A DNA stretch of 64,000 nt from contig CASFBK010000010.1 of the NCBI GenBank assembly GCA_949292785.1, positions 105,403 through 169,402 of the forward strand, read 5' to 3'. The notes below the pieces were generated by a model, which was not told where the DNA came from, did not search any database, and saw nothing but the letters and a program-made list of their open reading frames with translations. Source of the stretch: an uncultured Eubacteriales bacterium (GTDB taxonomy: Bacteria; Bacillota; Clostridia; Lachnospirales; Lachnospiraceae). Positions 20,723 to 28,711 of the stretch are shown here, piece by piece (position 1 is the first letter of the stretch; each line of letters starts with the position of its first letter). The position numbers were made by a program, and so were the translations under genes.

Positions 20723-20883
20723 TTCGACAAAATAAAACTAAAAGAAACATATATTATCAGTAGGAAAAGATAGTTTATTCTTTTCAAATGACAAAGTTCG
20801 TGTTAATATGAAGAAATAAAAAGGGAACTGTCGAAAATGTGAGAAATCTTTTCATTGAAGGAAGATACGGATACGGTTATAAT
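20723..20883 (+). promoter_or_regulatory. spo0A promoter region with two 0A boxes
   Basis: TTCGACA at 20723-20729 and TGTCGAA at 20829-20835 match the Spo0A box (TGTCGAA) on opposite strands. TTGAAG (20855-20860), 17-nt spacer and TATAAT (20878-20883) form a SigA-like promoter about 45 nt before the gene. This suggests autoregulation by Spo0A. A SigH promoter could not be placed with confidence. Confidence 0.75.
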
Positions 20884-20928
20884 ACAAATTGTTTCGTATT
20901 ATGATGAAAAGCAACAGGAGGATATGAA

Positions 20929-21729
20929 GTGGAAAAATTAAATGTGGCAATTGCAGATGATAATGAAAGAATGCTGCAAGTATTAGGGGATATTGTGAGA
21001 AGTGATGAAGAATTTCAGGTAGTTGGAACTGCGAAAGACGGAGAAGAAGCTTATGAAATGATAAAAAAGAAAGAACCGGATGTAGTTCTGTTGGATATTG
21101 TCATGCCTAAACTCGACGGATTGACAGTAATGGATAAAATAAAAAATGACAGAAATCTCAAAAAGCATCCGGCATTTATTATGATAAGCGCCATCGGGCA
21201 GGAGAAAATCACAGAAGATGCCTTTGATTTGGGAGCAGACTACTACATTATGAAGCCTTTTGACAGTGATGTAGTGATTAATCGTATCAAGCATGTGCGG
21301 GATAGTGCAAATCGAAAGGTAACAGAGCTTCGGAAGGTGAATCCTTATGAAAAGAAGGAAAAGTTCGAGGAGCGAAATCTGGAAAATGATGTAACCAACA
21401 TTATCCATGAAATCGGAGTTCCGGCACATATCAAGGGATATCAGTATCTTAGGGAAGCGATTATGATGTCCGTTACAGATATGGAGATGTTAAATTCCAT
21501 TACAAAGATATTATATCCGAGTATTGCGAAAAAGTTTCAGACAACCCCAAGCCGTGTAGAACGTGCGATTCGACATGCGATTGAAGTAGCATGGAGCAGA
21601 GGAAAAATGGATACGATTGATGAACTTTTTGGCTATACCATACATAATGGAAAAGGAAAACCAACAAATTCAGAATTTATAGCTTTAATTGCAGACAAAA
21701 TTCGGTTAGAATATAAGATAGGAAAATAA
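20929..21729 (+). CDS. spo0A: Stage 0 sporulation response regulator Spo0A
   Basis: Master regulator of sporulation entry. Receiver domain with the acidic pair (ADDNERM), phosphoacceptor Asp56 in VVLLDIVMP, and the switch residues further on; a Lys/Glu-rich linker; C-terminal DNA-binding domain (about 150-266) with [16 protein letters not shown] and the recognition helix [18 protein letters not shown] start with AGGAGG. 266 residues. No phosphorelay genes (spo0F, spo0B) are nearby, as usual in Clostridia, where orphan kinases phosphorylate it directly. Confidence 0.97.
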   Translation: MEKLNVAIADDNERMLQVLGDIVRSDEEFQVVGTAKDGEEAYEMIKKKEPDVVLLDIVMPKLDGLTVMDKIKNDRNLKKHPAFIMISAIGQEKITEDAFDLGADYYIMKPFDSDVVINRIKHVRDSANRKVTELRKVNPYEKKEKFEERNLENDVTNIIHEIGVPAHIKGYQYLREAIMMSVTDMEMLNSITKILYPSIAKKFQTTPSRVERAIRHAIEVAWSRGKMDTIDELFGYTIHNGKGKPTNSEFIALIADKIRLEYKIGK

Positions 21730-21749
21730 TTACTAACCGGAGGTGTCAA

Positions 21750-23189
21750 ATGAAAAAAATACTTTTTGCAGCATCGGAGGGAAATCCATTTATAAAGACA
21801 GGCGGACTGGCAGATGTGGTGGGAGCACTGCCAAAGTATCTGGACAAGACAAAATACGAGGTCAGTATTATTATGCCCCTGTATCAGTGCATACCGGATA
21901 AATATCGTCAGAAAATGGAAAAAGTGACGCTTTTTTATGAAAATATGCCAAGGGAGCAGGAATATATCGGAATATACCAGATGCAGGAAGCCGGTATTTG
22001 CTACTACTTTATTGATAATGAATACTATTTTGCGGGAGATGCGCCGTATCACAATATCTGTGAGGACGTCAATAAATTTGCTTTTTTTTCCAGAGCAGTG
22101 TTGGCAGCATTGCCTCAGATGGATTACTGTCCAGATGTGATACATTGTCATGACTGGCAGACCGGATTGCTCCCTATGTTTCTGAAAGTATTTTACAGTG
22201 AAAAGAAGTTCTACCACAATATAAAGACAATTTTAACCATACATAATCAGAAGTTTCAGGGGAGATGGATGATAGATGATATCGAGAACTGTCGGGATAT
22301 TCCGGCAAAGTATCGATATGGAGCAATGGAAGCCTATGGAGAAAGTAATTTTTTAAAGGCAGGAATTCTTTATGCAGACCAGGTAACTACAGTAAGTGAG
22401 ACATATGCAAAGGAAATACAGACACCGGAAGGCGGAGAGGGATTAGACGGTGTGATGCGGGAGGTTTCCGAAAAGCTTTCGGGAATTACCAATGGAATTG
22501 ACGAAGAGGAGTATAATCCTAAAATAGATAAAAATATACCATATCCCTTTGGGAAAGGGAATATAGCAGAGAAAAAGAAGGATAAAAAGGCATTACAGAA
22601 GGAGCTGGGGTTAAGGCAGGACAGCAAGGCATGTCTCATTGCCATTGTATCCCGCCTGACACAGCAAAAAGGCTTTGATTTGGTGGTGTCTGTTATGGAA
22701 GAATTAGTGCGGACAGAGCATGTGCAGGTTGTGGTGCTTGGAACTGGGGAAGAGAGGTTTCAGCATGATTTTTCCTGGTTTGGACAGCAATATCCTGATA
22801 AAGTATCTGCCAATATTGGTTACAGTGAAGAAATGGCGCATCGCATTTATGCAGGGGCAGATATGTTCCTGATGCCATCTCAGTTTGAGCCATGCGGATT
22901 GAGCCAGTTAATCAGTATGCGGTATGGAACGGTTCCCATTGTAAGAGAGACCGGCGGATTGAAAGACACGGTAGAGCCTTATAACGAAATCTGGCAGACC
23001 GGAAACGGCTTTGGATTCCGCAATTATGATGCCAGAGAGATGCTGCATATCATCCGATATGCCCTCAAAATATACCAGGAACAGCCAAAATCATGGAGGG
23101 CGATGATGAAACGCTGTATGAATCGGGACAGTTCCTGGCAGAGCGTGACGAAAAAGTATGAAATGCTGTATGATAAGATTACCGGGTAA
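21750..23189 (+). CDS. glgA: Glycogen synthase (ADP-glucose, GT5)
   Basis: Elongates alpha-1,4-glucan from ADP-glucose. Family hallmark KTGGLADVVGALPK at 16-29, HCHDWQTGLLP near 134, the GT-B C-terminal domain with SRLTQQKGFDLV and the donor-site stretch MPSQFEPCGLSQLISMRYG. 479 residues. It follows spo0A by 20 nt with GGAGG, so it may share the spo0A transcript; no other glg gene is in the window. Confidence 0.94.
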   Translation: MKKILFAASEGNPFIKTGGLADVVGALPKYLDKTKYEVSIIMPLYQCIPDKYRQKMEKVTLFYENMPREQEYIGIYQMQEAGICYYFIDNEYYFAGDAPYHNICEDVNKFAFFSRAVLAALPQMDYCPDVIHCHDWQTGLLPMFLKVFYSEKKFYHNIKTILTIHNQKFQGRWMIDDIENCRDIPAKYRYGAMEAYGESNFLKAGILYADQVTTVSETYAKEIQTPEGGEGLDGVMREVSEKLSGITNGIDEEEYNPKIDKNIPYPFGKGNIAEKKKDKKALQKELGLRQDSKACLIAIVSRLTQQKGFDLVVSVMEELVRTEHVQVVVLGTGEERFQHDFSWFGQQYPDKVSANIGYSEEMAHRIYAGADMFLMPSQFEPCGLSQLISMRYGTVPIVRETGGLKDTVEPYNEIWQTGNGFGFRNYDAREMLHIIRYALKIYQEQPKSWRAMMKRCMNRDSSWQSVTKKYEMLYDKITG

Positions 23190-23208
23190 CGCTGTTTGGT
23201 AGTGCTGT

Positions 23209-24120
23209 TTACATGGTAATGCTGTCGGTACTGCGATGATAGTAATAAATATGGTCCGATAAGATTTCTTCCGCGGAGACCTCGGACTGGTTGATATCGC
23301 AGACCATTTGAGACAATGCAGGAACCGATTCTGTTACCGTAACAGGCATGAGAATTACTTCATGAATGCTACTTGGAAGAATGTATAAATCACTGTCTAA
23401 GCGTTCTGCGATTTCCTTTAAGACGTCATCGTAGAGAATGCAGCAGGCACCGAGGAACCGTTGCTGATTGGTAAGGACATACATGGGAACCATGGAAGCG
23501 GAAGCAAAGGTGTTTTTCGTATCGGTCTGTTCCTGCACTGGGAGCTGCTCTAGTATCGGAAGCAATAGTTCCGCAAGAGAATCACAGCAGGAGCTTAGAA
23601 GAAACGGCGTATTCTTTTGGGCAAGGGATAACAGGTCTTCTACGGAAACATTCCAATAGCAGAGATGTTCATTGCGAATCAGTACGGAAGCATTTTCCGT
23701 AGGAGATTTGGATAAGAGACAATAGAATACAATGGCAAGGTCCAGATATGGAATCCAGGGAACTTCTTTTAGGAGTTCCTTGTTTTTTTCCTGATGGACG
23801 AGCTTGTAAACAATGCGGGGGCGAATATTTTCAAAACAGGTAAAAAAGGATGTGTCAATACTTTGGGTGGAACGATGTTCCTGATAATAGCTGTAAATCT
23901 GGGCAATGATGGAGGAAATAGGAACCTCTTTTTTTAATTGTCGAAAATAAGATTCCAGATAAATCGTAGGTGAGATATTAAGTCCCGGCTCTAAGATGGT
24001 CAATGCTTCTTCCGTATGATTGTTATTATGGGGAATTTCCTGAATCGTAATAGATGTGCCGGAAGGAAAGCGTTCCTCCAGTTCTTTTAATAATTGATAT
24101 TTGAATTCTTTGTATGTCAT
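23209..24120 (-). CDS. DUF5688 family protein
   Basis: 303-residue soluble protein of a family with no known function that is frequent in Lachnospiraceae. It starts MTYKEFKYQLLKELEERFP and carries the family's opening pattern of a Glu-rich helix, then LEPGLNISPTIYLE. The start at 24120 has a perfect AGGAGG; the frame runs 13 codons further back without support. It converges with glgA across about 20 nt. Upstream is a perfect palindrome and then potD on the same strand. Family named from memory of its N-terminal pattern. Confidence 0.72.
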   Translation of the reverse strand: MTYKEFKYQLLKELEERFPSGTSITIQEIPHNNNHTEEALTILEPGLNISPTIYLESYFRQLKKEVPISSIIAQIYSYYQEHRSTQSIDTSFFTCFENIRPRIVYKLVHQEKNKELLKEVPWIPYLDLAIVFYCLLSKSPTENASVLIRNEHLCYWNVSVEDLLSLAQKNTPFLLSSCCDSLAELLLPILEQLPVQEQTDTKNTFASASMVPMYVLTNQQRFLGACCILYDDVLKEIAERLDSDLYILPSSIHEVILMPVTVTESVPALSQMVCDINQSEVSAEEILSDHIYYYHRSTDSITM

Positions 24121-24152
24121 AAGACCTCCTGCGCTGTGCTGGCAAAGCAGGA

Positions 24153-24174
24153 CCCACACAGAATTCTGTGTGGG
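24153..24174. promoter_or_regulatory. 22-bp perfect palindrome between potD and the DUF5688 gene
   Basis: The half-site CCCACACAGAA is followed directly by its complement with no loop. It lies 33 bp upstream of the DUF5688 start and about 75 bp after potD. No T-run follows on the minus strand, which favours a protein-binding site over a terminator, but either is possible. Confidence 0.5.
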
Positions 24175-24247
24175 CTTAATGTAACATGAAATAAGAAAGA
24201 ATACAAGAAAATAAGAGAAAATATGACATTCGCATACCAGATATGCG

Positions 24248-25303
24248 TTACTCGGAATAGGCTTTTAGTTCCAGCCAAAGCTCACTGTAGAGGGTAGTAG
24301 TGGTATCATCCAGTGATTTTAAAACTTCGCAGTTATCGAGAATTTCCTTGGGTGGGAAGATAGTGGTATTTTCCTGTAATTCCGGGTCTAATTGTTCTAC
24401 TACCTTGTTGTTTGGTGTGGCGTAGTAGACATAGTCAAAGTTCATCATGGCAATGTCTTCACGACACAGGAAGTTTAAGAACTTCTCAGCATTTTCCTGA
24501 TTGGTACAGGTCTTAGGAATGAACCAGGAATCAATCCACATGTTAGAGCCTTCCTTTGGTACGCTAAAAGAGAGATTGTCATTAAATTCCATGGCAAATC
24601 CGGCTTCTCCCGAGTACACTACAGCCATAGCTGCATTTTCCGCAATCATTTCATCCTGTGCTTCGTCTACCAGATAAGAATAAATCAAAGACTTCTGGTC
24701 TAAGAGGAGCTTCTGTGCTTCCCTAAGCTGTTCTTCATCCGTGGTATTGATAGAATATCCCAGACGCTTTAATGCCACCATAAAGGCATCACGGACGGAA
24801 TCCGGCATGATAATTTGTCCTTCATAATCCTTATCCCACAGAATATCCCAGGAATCTACTTTGGATTCGTCAACCATTTCCGTGTTATAGAGAATCCCTA
24901 CCGTACCAAAGAAATAGGGCAGAGAGTATTTGGTTTCCGGGTCAAAGGACTTAGAAAAATCGAAATAGGCTTCGTCCAGATTCTGGGCAAGGGGAATATT
25001 GTCATAGTTCATAGGAAGAACCTGTCCTTCCTTAATGAGCTTTTCCACCATATAGTCAGAGGTGCAGATTAAGTCATAATCAATGGCGCCTGCCTTGTAC
25101 TTGGTATACATATTTTCCGGTGTGATATATTCCTCGTAATCTACTTTAATACCGGTTTCTTCCTCAAACATTTCTAAGACTTCCGGTTCAATGTATTTTC
25201 CGTAATTTAATACCGTCAGCGTGTTTTCTGATTTTTTACCGCAGCCGTTTGAAAATGCCGCAGTTGCAATGGTACAAAGGATTAGTATCAGTTTCTTTTT
25301 CAT
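24248..25303 (-). CDS. potD: Spermidine/putrescine ABC transporter substrate-binding lipoprotein
   Basis: Extracellular polyamine receptor. Lipoprotein signal peptide (KKKLILILCTIATAAFS) ending in the lipobox SNGC with Cys21. The mature protein has the PotD/PotF fold pattern: LTVLNYGKYIEPEVLEMFEE, DYDLICTSDYMVEKLI and VYSGEAGFAMEFN. 351 residues. Last gene of the regulator-potABCD operon, 34 nt after potC. Spermidine versus putrescine preference cannot be read off. Confidence 0.92.
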   Translation of the reverse strand: MKKKLILILCTIATAAFSNGCGKKSENTLTVLNYGKYIEPEVLEMFEEETGIKVDYEEYITPENMYTKYKAGAIDYDLICTSDYMVEKLIKEGQVLPMNYDNIPLAQNLDEAYFDFSKSFDPETKYSLPYFFGTVGILYNTEMVDESKVDSWDILWDKDYEGQIIMPDSVRDAFMVALKRLGYSINTTDEEQLREAQKLLLDQKSLIYSYLVDEAQDEMIAENAAMAVVYSGEAGFAMEFNDNLSFSVPKEGSNMWIDSWFIPKTCTNQENAEKFLNFLCREDIAMMNFDYVYYATPNNKVVEQLDPELQENTTIFPPKEILDNCEVLKSLDDTTTTLYSELWLELKAYSE

Positions 25304-25337
25304 GAGGTGGAACTCCTTCCAGTAATAGATTTAAGTG

Positions 25338-26117
25338 TTACGCTCTCTTTTCCTTTCGGGCAGAAGGTCCGAAGTTCATCAACAGCAGAAGTATTAACGC
25401 AACCGTAAATAAAACCGTAGATAGGGCATACATTTCCGGGTTGATGCCCTTTCGCATATTGGTATAAATCATGGTGGACAAGGTATTGATTCCAGCACCT
25501 TTGGTAAAGTAAGTGATGGAAAAATCGTCCAGCGACATGGTCATTGCCATCAGAAAGCCGGACAGGACACCCGGAAGTATCTGTGGCCAGATAATCTTAA
25601 AAAAGGCATACATTGGGGTGGCGCCAAGGTCTAAGGCGGCTTCATAGGTATTTCGGCTGGTCTGGCGAAGCCTCGGCAGTACATTTAAAATCACATAGGG
25701 GATATTAAATGTAATATGTGCAATCAATACGGTACTCATACCAAGCCGGGTAAATCTCACGAACAAAAGCATCATGGAGATACCTGTTACAATATCTGCG
25801 TTCAGCATAGGAATATTAGTAGCTCCCAGCATGATGGCCTGATTTCTCTTTTTCATGGCGTCGATTCCAAGGGCTGCCATGGTGCCAAGCAAAGTAGCAA
25901 TCAGGGCAGAAGCGAGGGAAATAATAATAGTTGTCCAGAAGGCTTCCATAATGGTTGGGCTGGAAACCATTTTCTGGTACCATTTTAAGGTAAAACCGCC
26001 CCAGTGTACCTTGGACTTGGAATTATTAAAGGATAGTACAATTAAAACAGCAATGGGCAGATATAAAAACAGAAATATCAACCCAAGGTAAATCCGTTCC
26101 GCTGATTTTTTTACCAT
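25338..26117 (-). CDS. potC: Spermidine/putrescine ABC transporter permease PotC
   Basis: 259-residue membrane protein with six predicted helices and the binding-protein-dependent permease signature (EAALDLGATPMYAFFKIIWPQ, split EAALDLGATP / FFKIIWPQ) that contacts PotA. It ends in a basic tail. It overlaps potB by seven bases, showing coupling. Confidence 0.92.
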   Translation of the reverse strand: MVKKSAERIYLGLIFLFLYLPIAVLIVLSFNNSKSKVHWGGFTLKWYQKMVSSPTIMEAFWTTIIISLASALIATLLGTMAALGIDAMKKRNQAIMLGATNIPMLNADIVTGISMMLLFVRFTRLGMSTVLIAHITFNIPYVILNVLPRLRQTSRNTYEAALDLGATPMYAFFKIIWPQILPGVLSGFLMAMTMSLDDFSITYFTKGAGINTLSTMIYTNMRKGINPEMYALSTVLFTVALILLLLMNFGPSARKEKRA

Positions 26118-26932
26118 ACGTTGGCACCTCCTTCTGTATCACGGGAATTGACAAGTGTCATACTGATAAGAACAAAGAGCATCAGTACAAAGGAAAGACC
26201 GGAACCCAGATTCCAGTTGTAATCCTGTGTGAATGCCTGTTCAATAATATTTCCAATTAATAAGACCTTTCCACCGCCTAAAAGGTCGGATACGGCAAAA
26301 GAGGTCAGTGCAGGCACAAAGACCATGATAATACCGCTGATGACACCGGACATACTGAGTGGAACAATGATTTTGAAAAAAATCGTAATACTTCCGGCAC
26401 CCAGGTCCTTAGCCGCTTCAATGACATCCCGGTTGATACGCGCCAGCGCATTGTAAATGGGCAGTACCATAAAGGGGAGAAAGTCATACACCATGCAAAG
26501 GACTACTGCCGCAGGAGTATTAATAATATGAAGCTCCGGCAGTCCTAAGAAATCCAGTACGGTATTGATGATACCATTATTGGATAACAGCATCTTCCAG
26601 GCAAGAATCCTCAGCATGAAGTTCATCCACATAGGGAGGATGAAGATAAAAACAATAAAGCCCTGATGTCCGCTTTTCATATTGTTCAGTATCATGGCGA
26701 GAGGATATGCCAGTACCAGACAAATAATCGTACAGAGTAAGGCAAGCTTCAGGGAAAATAGCAATGCCTTAAAAAAAATAGGGTGGGTGATTGTCAGTAC
26801 GTTTGACATGGTAAAGGCTCCGCTGGAAGTGGTAAATGCATAGTAAAGAATCATAACCACCGGCAGCAGGATAAATCCTATAATCCATATCATATAAGGT
26901 CCGGCAAGCAGCTGTCGTTTTAAGTTACGCAT
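26111..26932 (-). CDS. potB: Spermidine/putrescine ABC transporter permease PotB
   Basis: 273 residues, six predicted helices, coupling-helix motif [17 protein letters not shown]. It begins with the basic [17 protein letters not shown] typical of PotB. It overlaps potA by eight bases and potC by seven. Confidence 0.92.
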   Translation of the reverse strand: MRNLKRQLLAGPYMIWIIGFILLPVVMILYYAFTTSSGAFTMSNVLTITHPIFFKALLFSLKLALLCTIICLVLAYPLAMILNNMKSGHQGFIVFIFILPMWMNFMLRILAWKMLLSNNGIINTVLDFLGLPELHIINTPAAVVLCMVYDFLPFMVLPIYNALARINRDVIEAAKDLGAGSITIFFKIIVPLSMSGVISGIIMVFVPALTSFAVSDLLGGGKVLLIGNIIEQAFTQDYNWNLGSGLSFVLMLFVLISMTLVNSRDTEGGANVW

Positions 26933-27998
26933 CTAATTCCACCGCCTTTTCATCACTGGATTCCGGTTTGTTCATAATCTGAATATTAAATGGGTCGATA
27001 CGGATTCCCACTTTAGAACCTACCGGATGCATTTGGGTAGTGTGAACTAACCATTCATAACCGTTGGCAAGCACTTCAATTTCCCAGTGTACCCCTTTAA
27101 ATATGAGTGAAATCACTTCACCGTTGAAGCTTCCCTGTTCCGGAGCAACCAGCTCTACGTCTTCCGGACGGATAACCACATCTACCGGAGTATTGGTGCC
27201 GAATCCTTCATCTACGCAGGGGAGCGTAACATCCAGTATTTTTACCAGTTTGTCTTTTTGCATAATACCGTCAATAATATTACTTTCTCCGATAAAGTCT
27301 GCTACAAAGGCATTACAAGGCTCGTTGTAAATATCCTCCGGGGTACCAATCTGCTGGATATAGCCCTGGTTCATAACCACGATAGTGTCAGACATGGTAA
27401 GAGCTTCTTCTTGGTCGTGGGTGACGTAGATAAAAGTAATGCCCAGCTCGTTTTTTAAACGAATCAGCTCGTACTGCATATCCTGACGCAGCTTTAAGTC
27501 CAAAGCTCCCAACGGTTCATCCAAAAGAAGCACCTTGGGTTCGTTTACGATGGCTCTTGCAATGGCAATACGCTGTTGCTGACCGCCGCTTAAGGAATCA
27601 ACACTACGCTTTTCGAAGCCGTCTAAATTTACCAGCTTTAAGGCATATTTAATTTTATCGTTAATATAAGCTTTGCTTTTTTTCTTGATTTTCAGACCAA
27701 AAGCGATGTTTTCCGCAATGGTCATATGTGGAAAGAGAGCGTAACGCTGGAATACGGTATTGAGCTGTCTTTCATTGGGGGCAAGTCCTGTAATATCTTT
27801 TCCATCAAAAATTACCTTACCATTGTCAGGGGATTCAAAACCTCCAATCAAACGCAAGGTAGTAGTTTTTCCGCATCCGGAGGGACCAAGGAGGGTAAGA
27901 AATTCATTTTCCCGGATATATAGGTTTAAATCATCTAAGACCATTTGTCCGTCATAGGATTTGGTAATGTGCTGTAAGTCAATTAATTTTTTACTCAT
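26925..27998 (-). CDS. potA: Spermidine/putrescine ABC transporter ATPase PotA
   Basis: Energises polyamine import. Walker [18 protein letters not shown]-loop at [16 protein letters not shown] signature [16 protein letters not shown], Walker [13 protein letters not shown] and the H-loop YVTHDQEEA. The C-terminal TOBE domain (about 240-350; [13 protein letters not shown]) is typical of the PotA/MalK class. 357 residues. It follows the XRE-cupin regulator by 11 nt. Confidence 0.94.
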   Translation of the reverse strand: MSKKLIDLQHITKSYDGQMVLDDLNLYIRENEFLTLLGPSGCGKTTTLRLIGGFESPDNGKVIFDGKDITGLAPNERQLNTVFQRYALFPHMTIAENIAFGLKIKKKSKAYINDKIKYALKLVNLDGFEKRSVDSLSGGQQQRIAIARAIVNEPKVLLLDEPLGALDLKLRQDMQYELIRLKNELGITFIYVTHDQEEALTMSDTIVVMNQGYIQQIGTPEDIYNEPCNAFVADFIGESNIIDGIMQKDKLVKILDVTLPCVDEGFGTNTPVDVVIRPEDVELVAPEQGSFNGEVISLIFKGVHWEIEVLANGYEWLVHTTQMHPVGSKVGIRIDPFNIQIMNKPESSDEKAVELDA

Positions 27999-28009
27999 GG
28001 TAGTACCTC

Positions 28010-28549
28010 CTAAAAGCTTGGGGGAGTGGTAATCCAGAGAATGGATGCCTCCCGGCTGCCGAAGTTTTCAATATAGTGTTTTTTTCCTGCTTTATAATAA
28101 AAGGTTTCTCCCTGTCGTACCACAAAGGAGCGGGAACCGTAAAAGAGCTTAATGGCTCCCTTTAAAACGTAGCCGAATTCTTCTGCTTCGTGAGGAAGAT
28201 GGACTTCGGAAGAGCCACCGGGTCTTAACGTCATGAGGACAGGCTCCATGGCATTTTTCTGAGCATTGGGTACCAGCCATTTTCTGATGCTGTGAAGCTC
28301 CTCATTTTCCTTTTCAAAATAATCCTCTTGCTTGAACACAAGCTGTTCCGGTTCTTCATCGGTAAAAAACTCTGCGGGAGTGGTGCCGAGGCACTGGATA
28401 ATATCCAGCAAAGTGCTGATAGAAGGGGAAGTGAGATTGCGTTCTAACTGAGAGATAAAGCCCTTAGAAAGTTCACTGCGGTCAGCAAGCTCCTGCTGGG
28501 TAAGACCATATTGGATGCGCAGTTCTTTCATACGGTGTCCGATATCCAT
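28010..28549 (-). CDS. XRE-cupin transcriptional regulator of the pot operon (PuuR-like)
   Basis: N-terminal helix-turn-helix ([20 protein letters not shown], then GFISQLERN) and a C-terminal cupin domain (about 110-179; [30 protein letters not shown]) expected to sense a small ligand. First gene of the operon, 11 nt before potA, so polyamine control is likely by analogy with PuuR; that is an inference. The start at 28549 has AAGG at 9 nt; longer readings begin with TTG (28570). 179 residues. A nested dyad lies in the divergent spacer upstream. Confidence 0.85.
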   Translation of the reverse strand: MDIGHRMKELRIQYGLTQQELADRSELSKGFISQLERNLTSPSISTLLDIIQCLGTTPAEFFTDEEPEQLVFKQEDYFEKENEELHSIRKWLVPNAQKNAMEPVLMTLRPGGSSEVHLPHEAEEFGYVLKGAIKLFYGSRSFVVRQGETFYYKAGKKHYIENFGSREASILWITTPPSF

Positions 28550-28560
28550 TTTTCTCATCC

Positions 28561-28639
28561 TTTCCGTCAAAAACTAAAACTGATAATATATTTTATGTTT
28601 AATAATAATAAACAAAGCAAAATATATTATAGACGGAAA
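28561..28639. promoter_or_regulatory. Nested dyad-symmetric operator candidate in a divergent spacer
   Basis: Three concentric inverted pairs: TTTCCGTC (28561-28568) with GACGGAAA (28632-28639), TAATATATTTT (28584-28594) with AAAATATATTA (28619-28629), and GTTTA with TAAAC in the centre. It lies between the XRE-cupin regulator and the 862-residue PEP-binding protein, so one regulator could control both directions. Confidence 0.6.
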
Positions 28640-28711
28640 ATACAAAAAGTCAATAGAATTCACGGAAAAAGTGGTATACTGTAGAAAAAGAAAAAAACAG
28701 GAGGGAAAACT

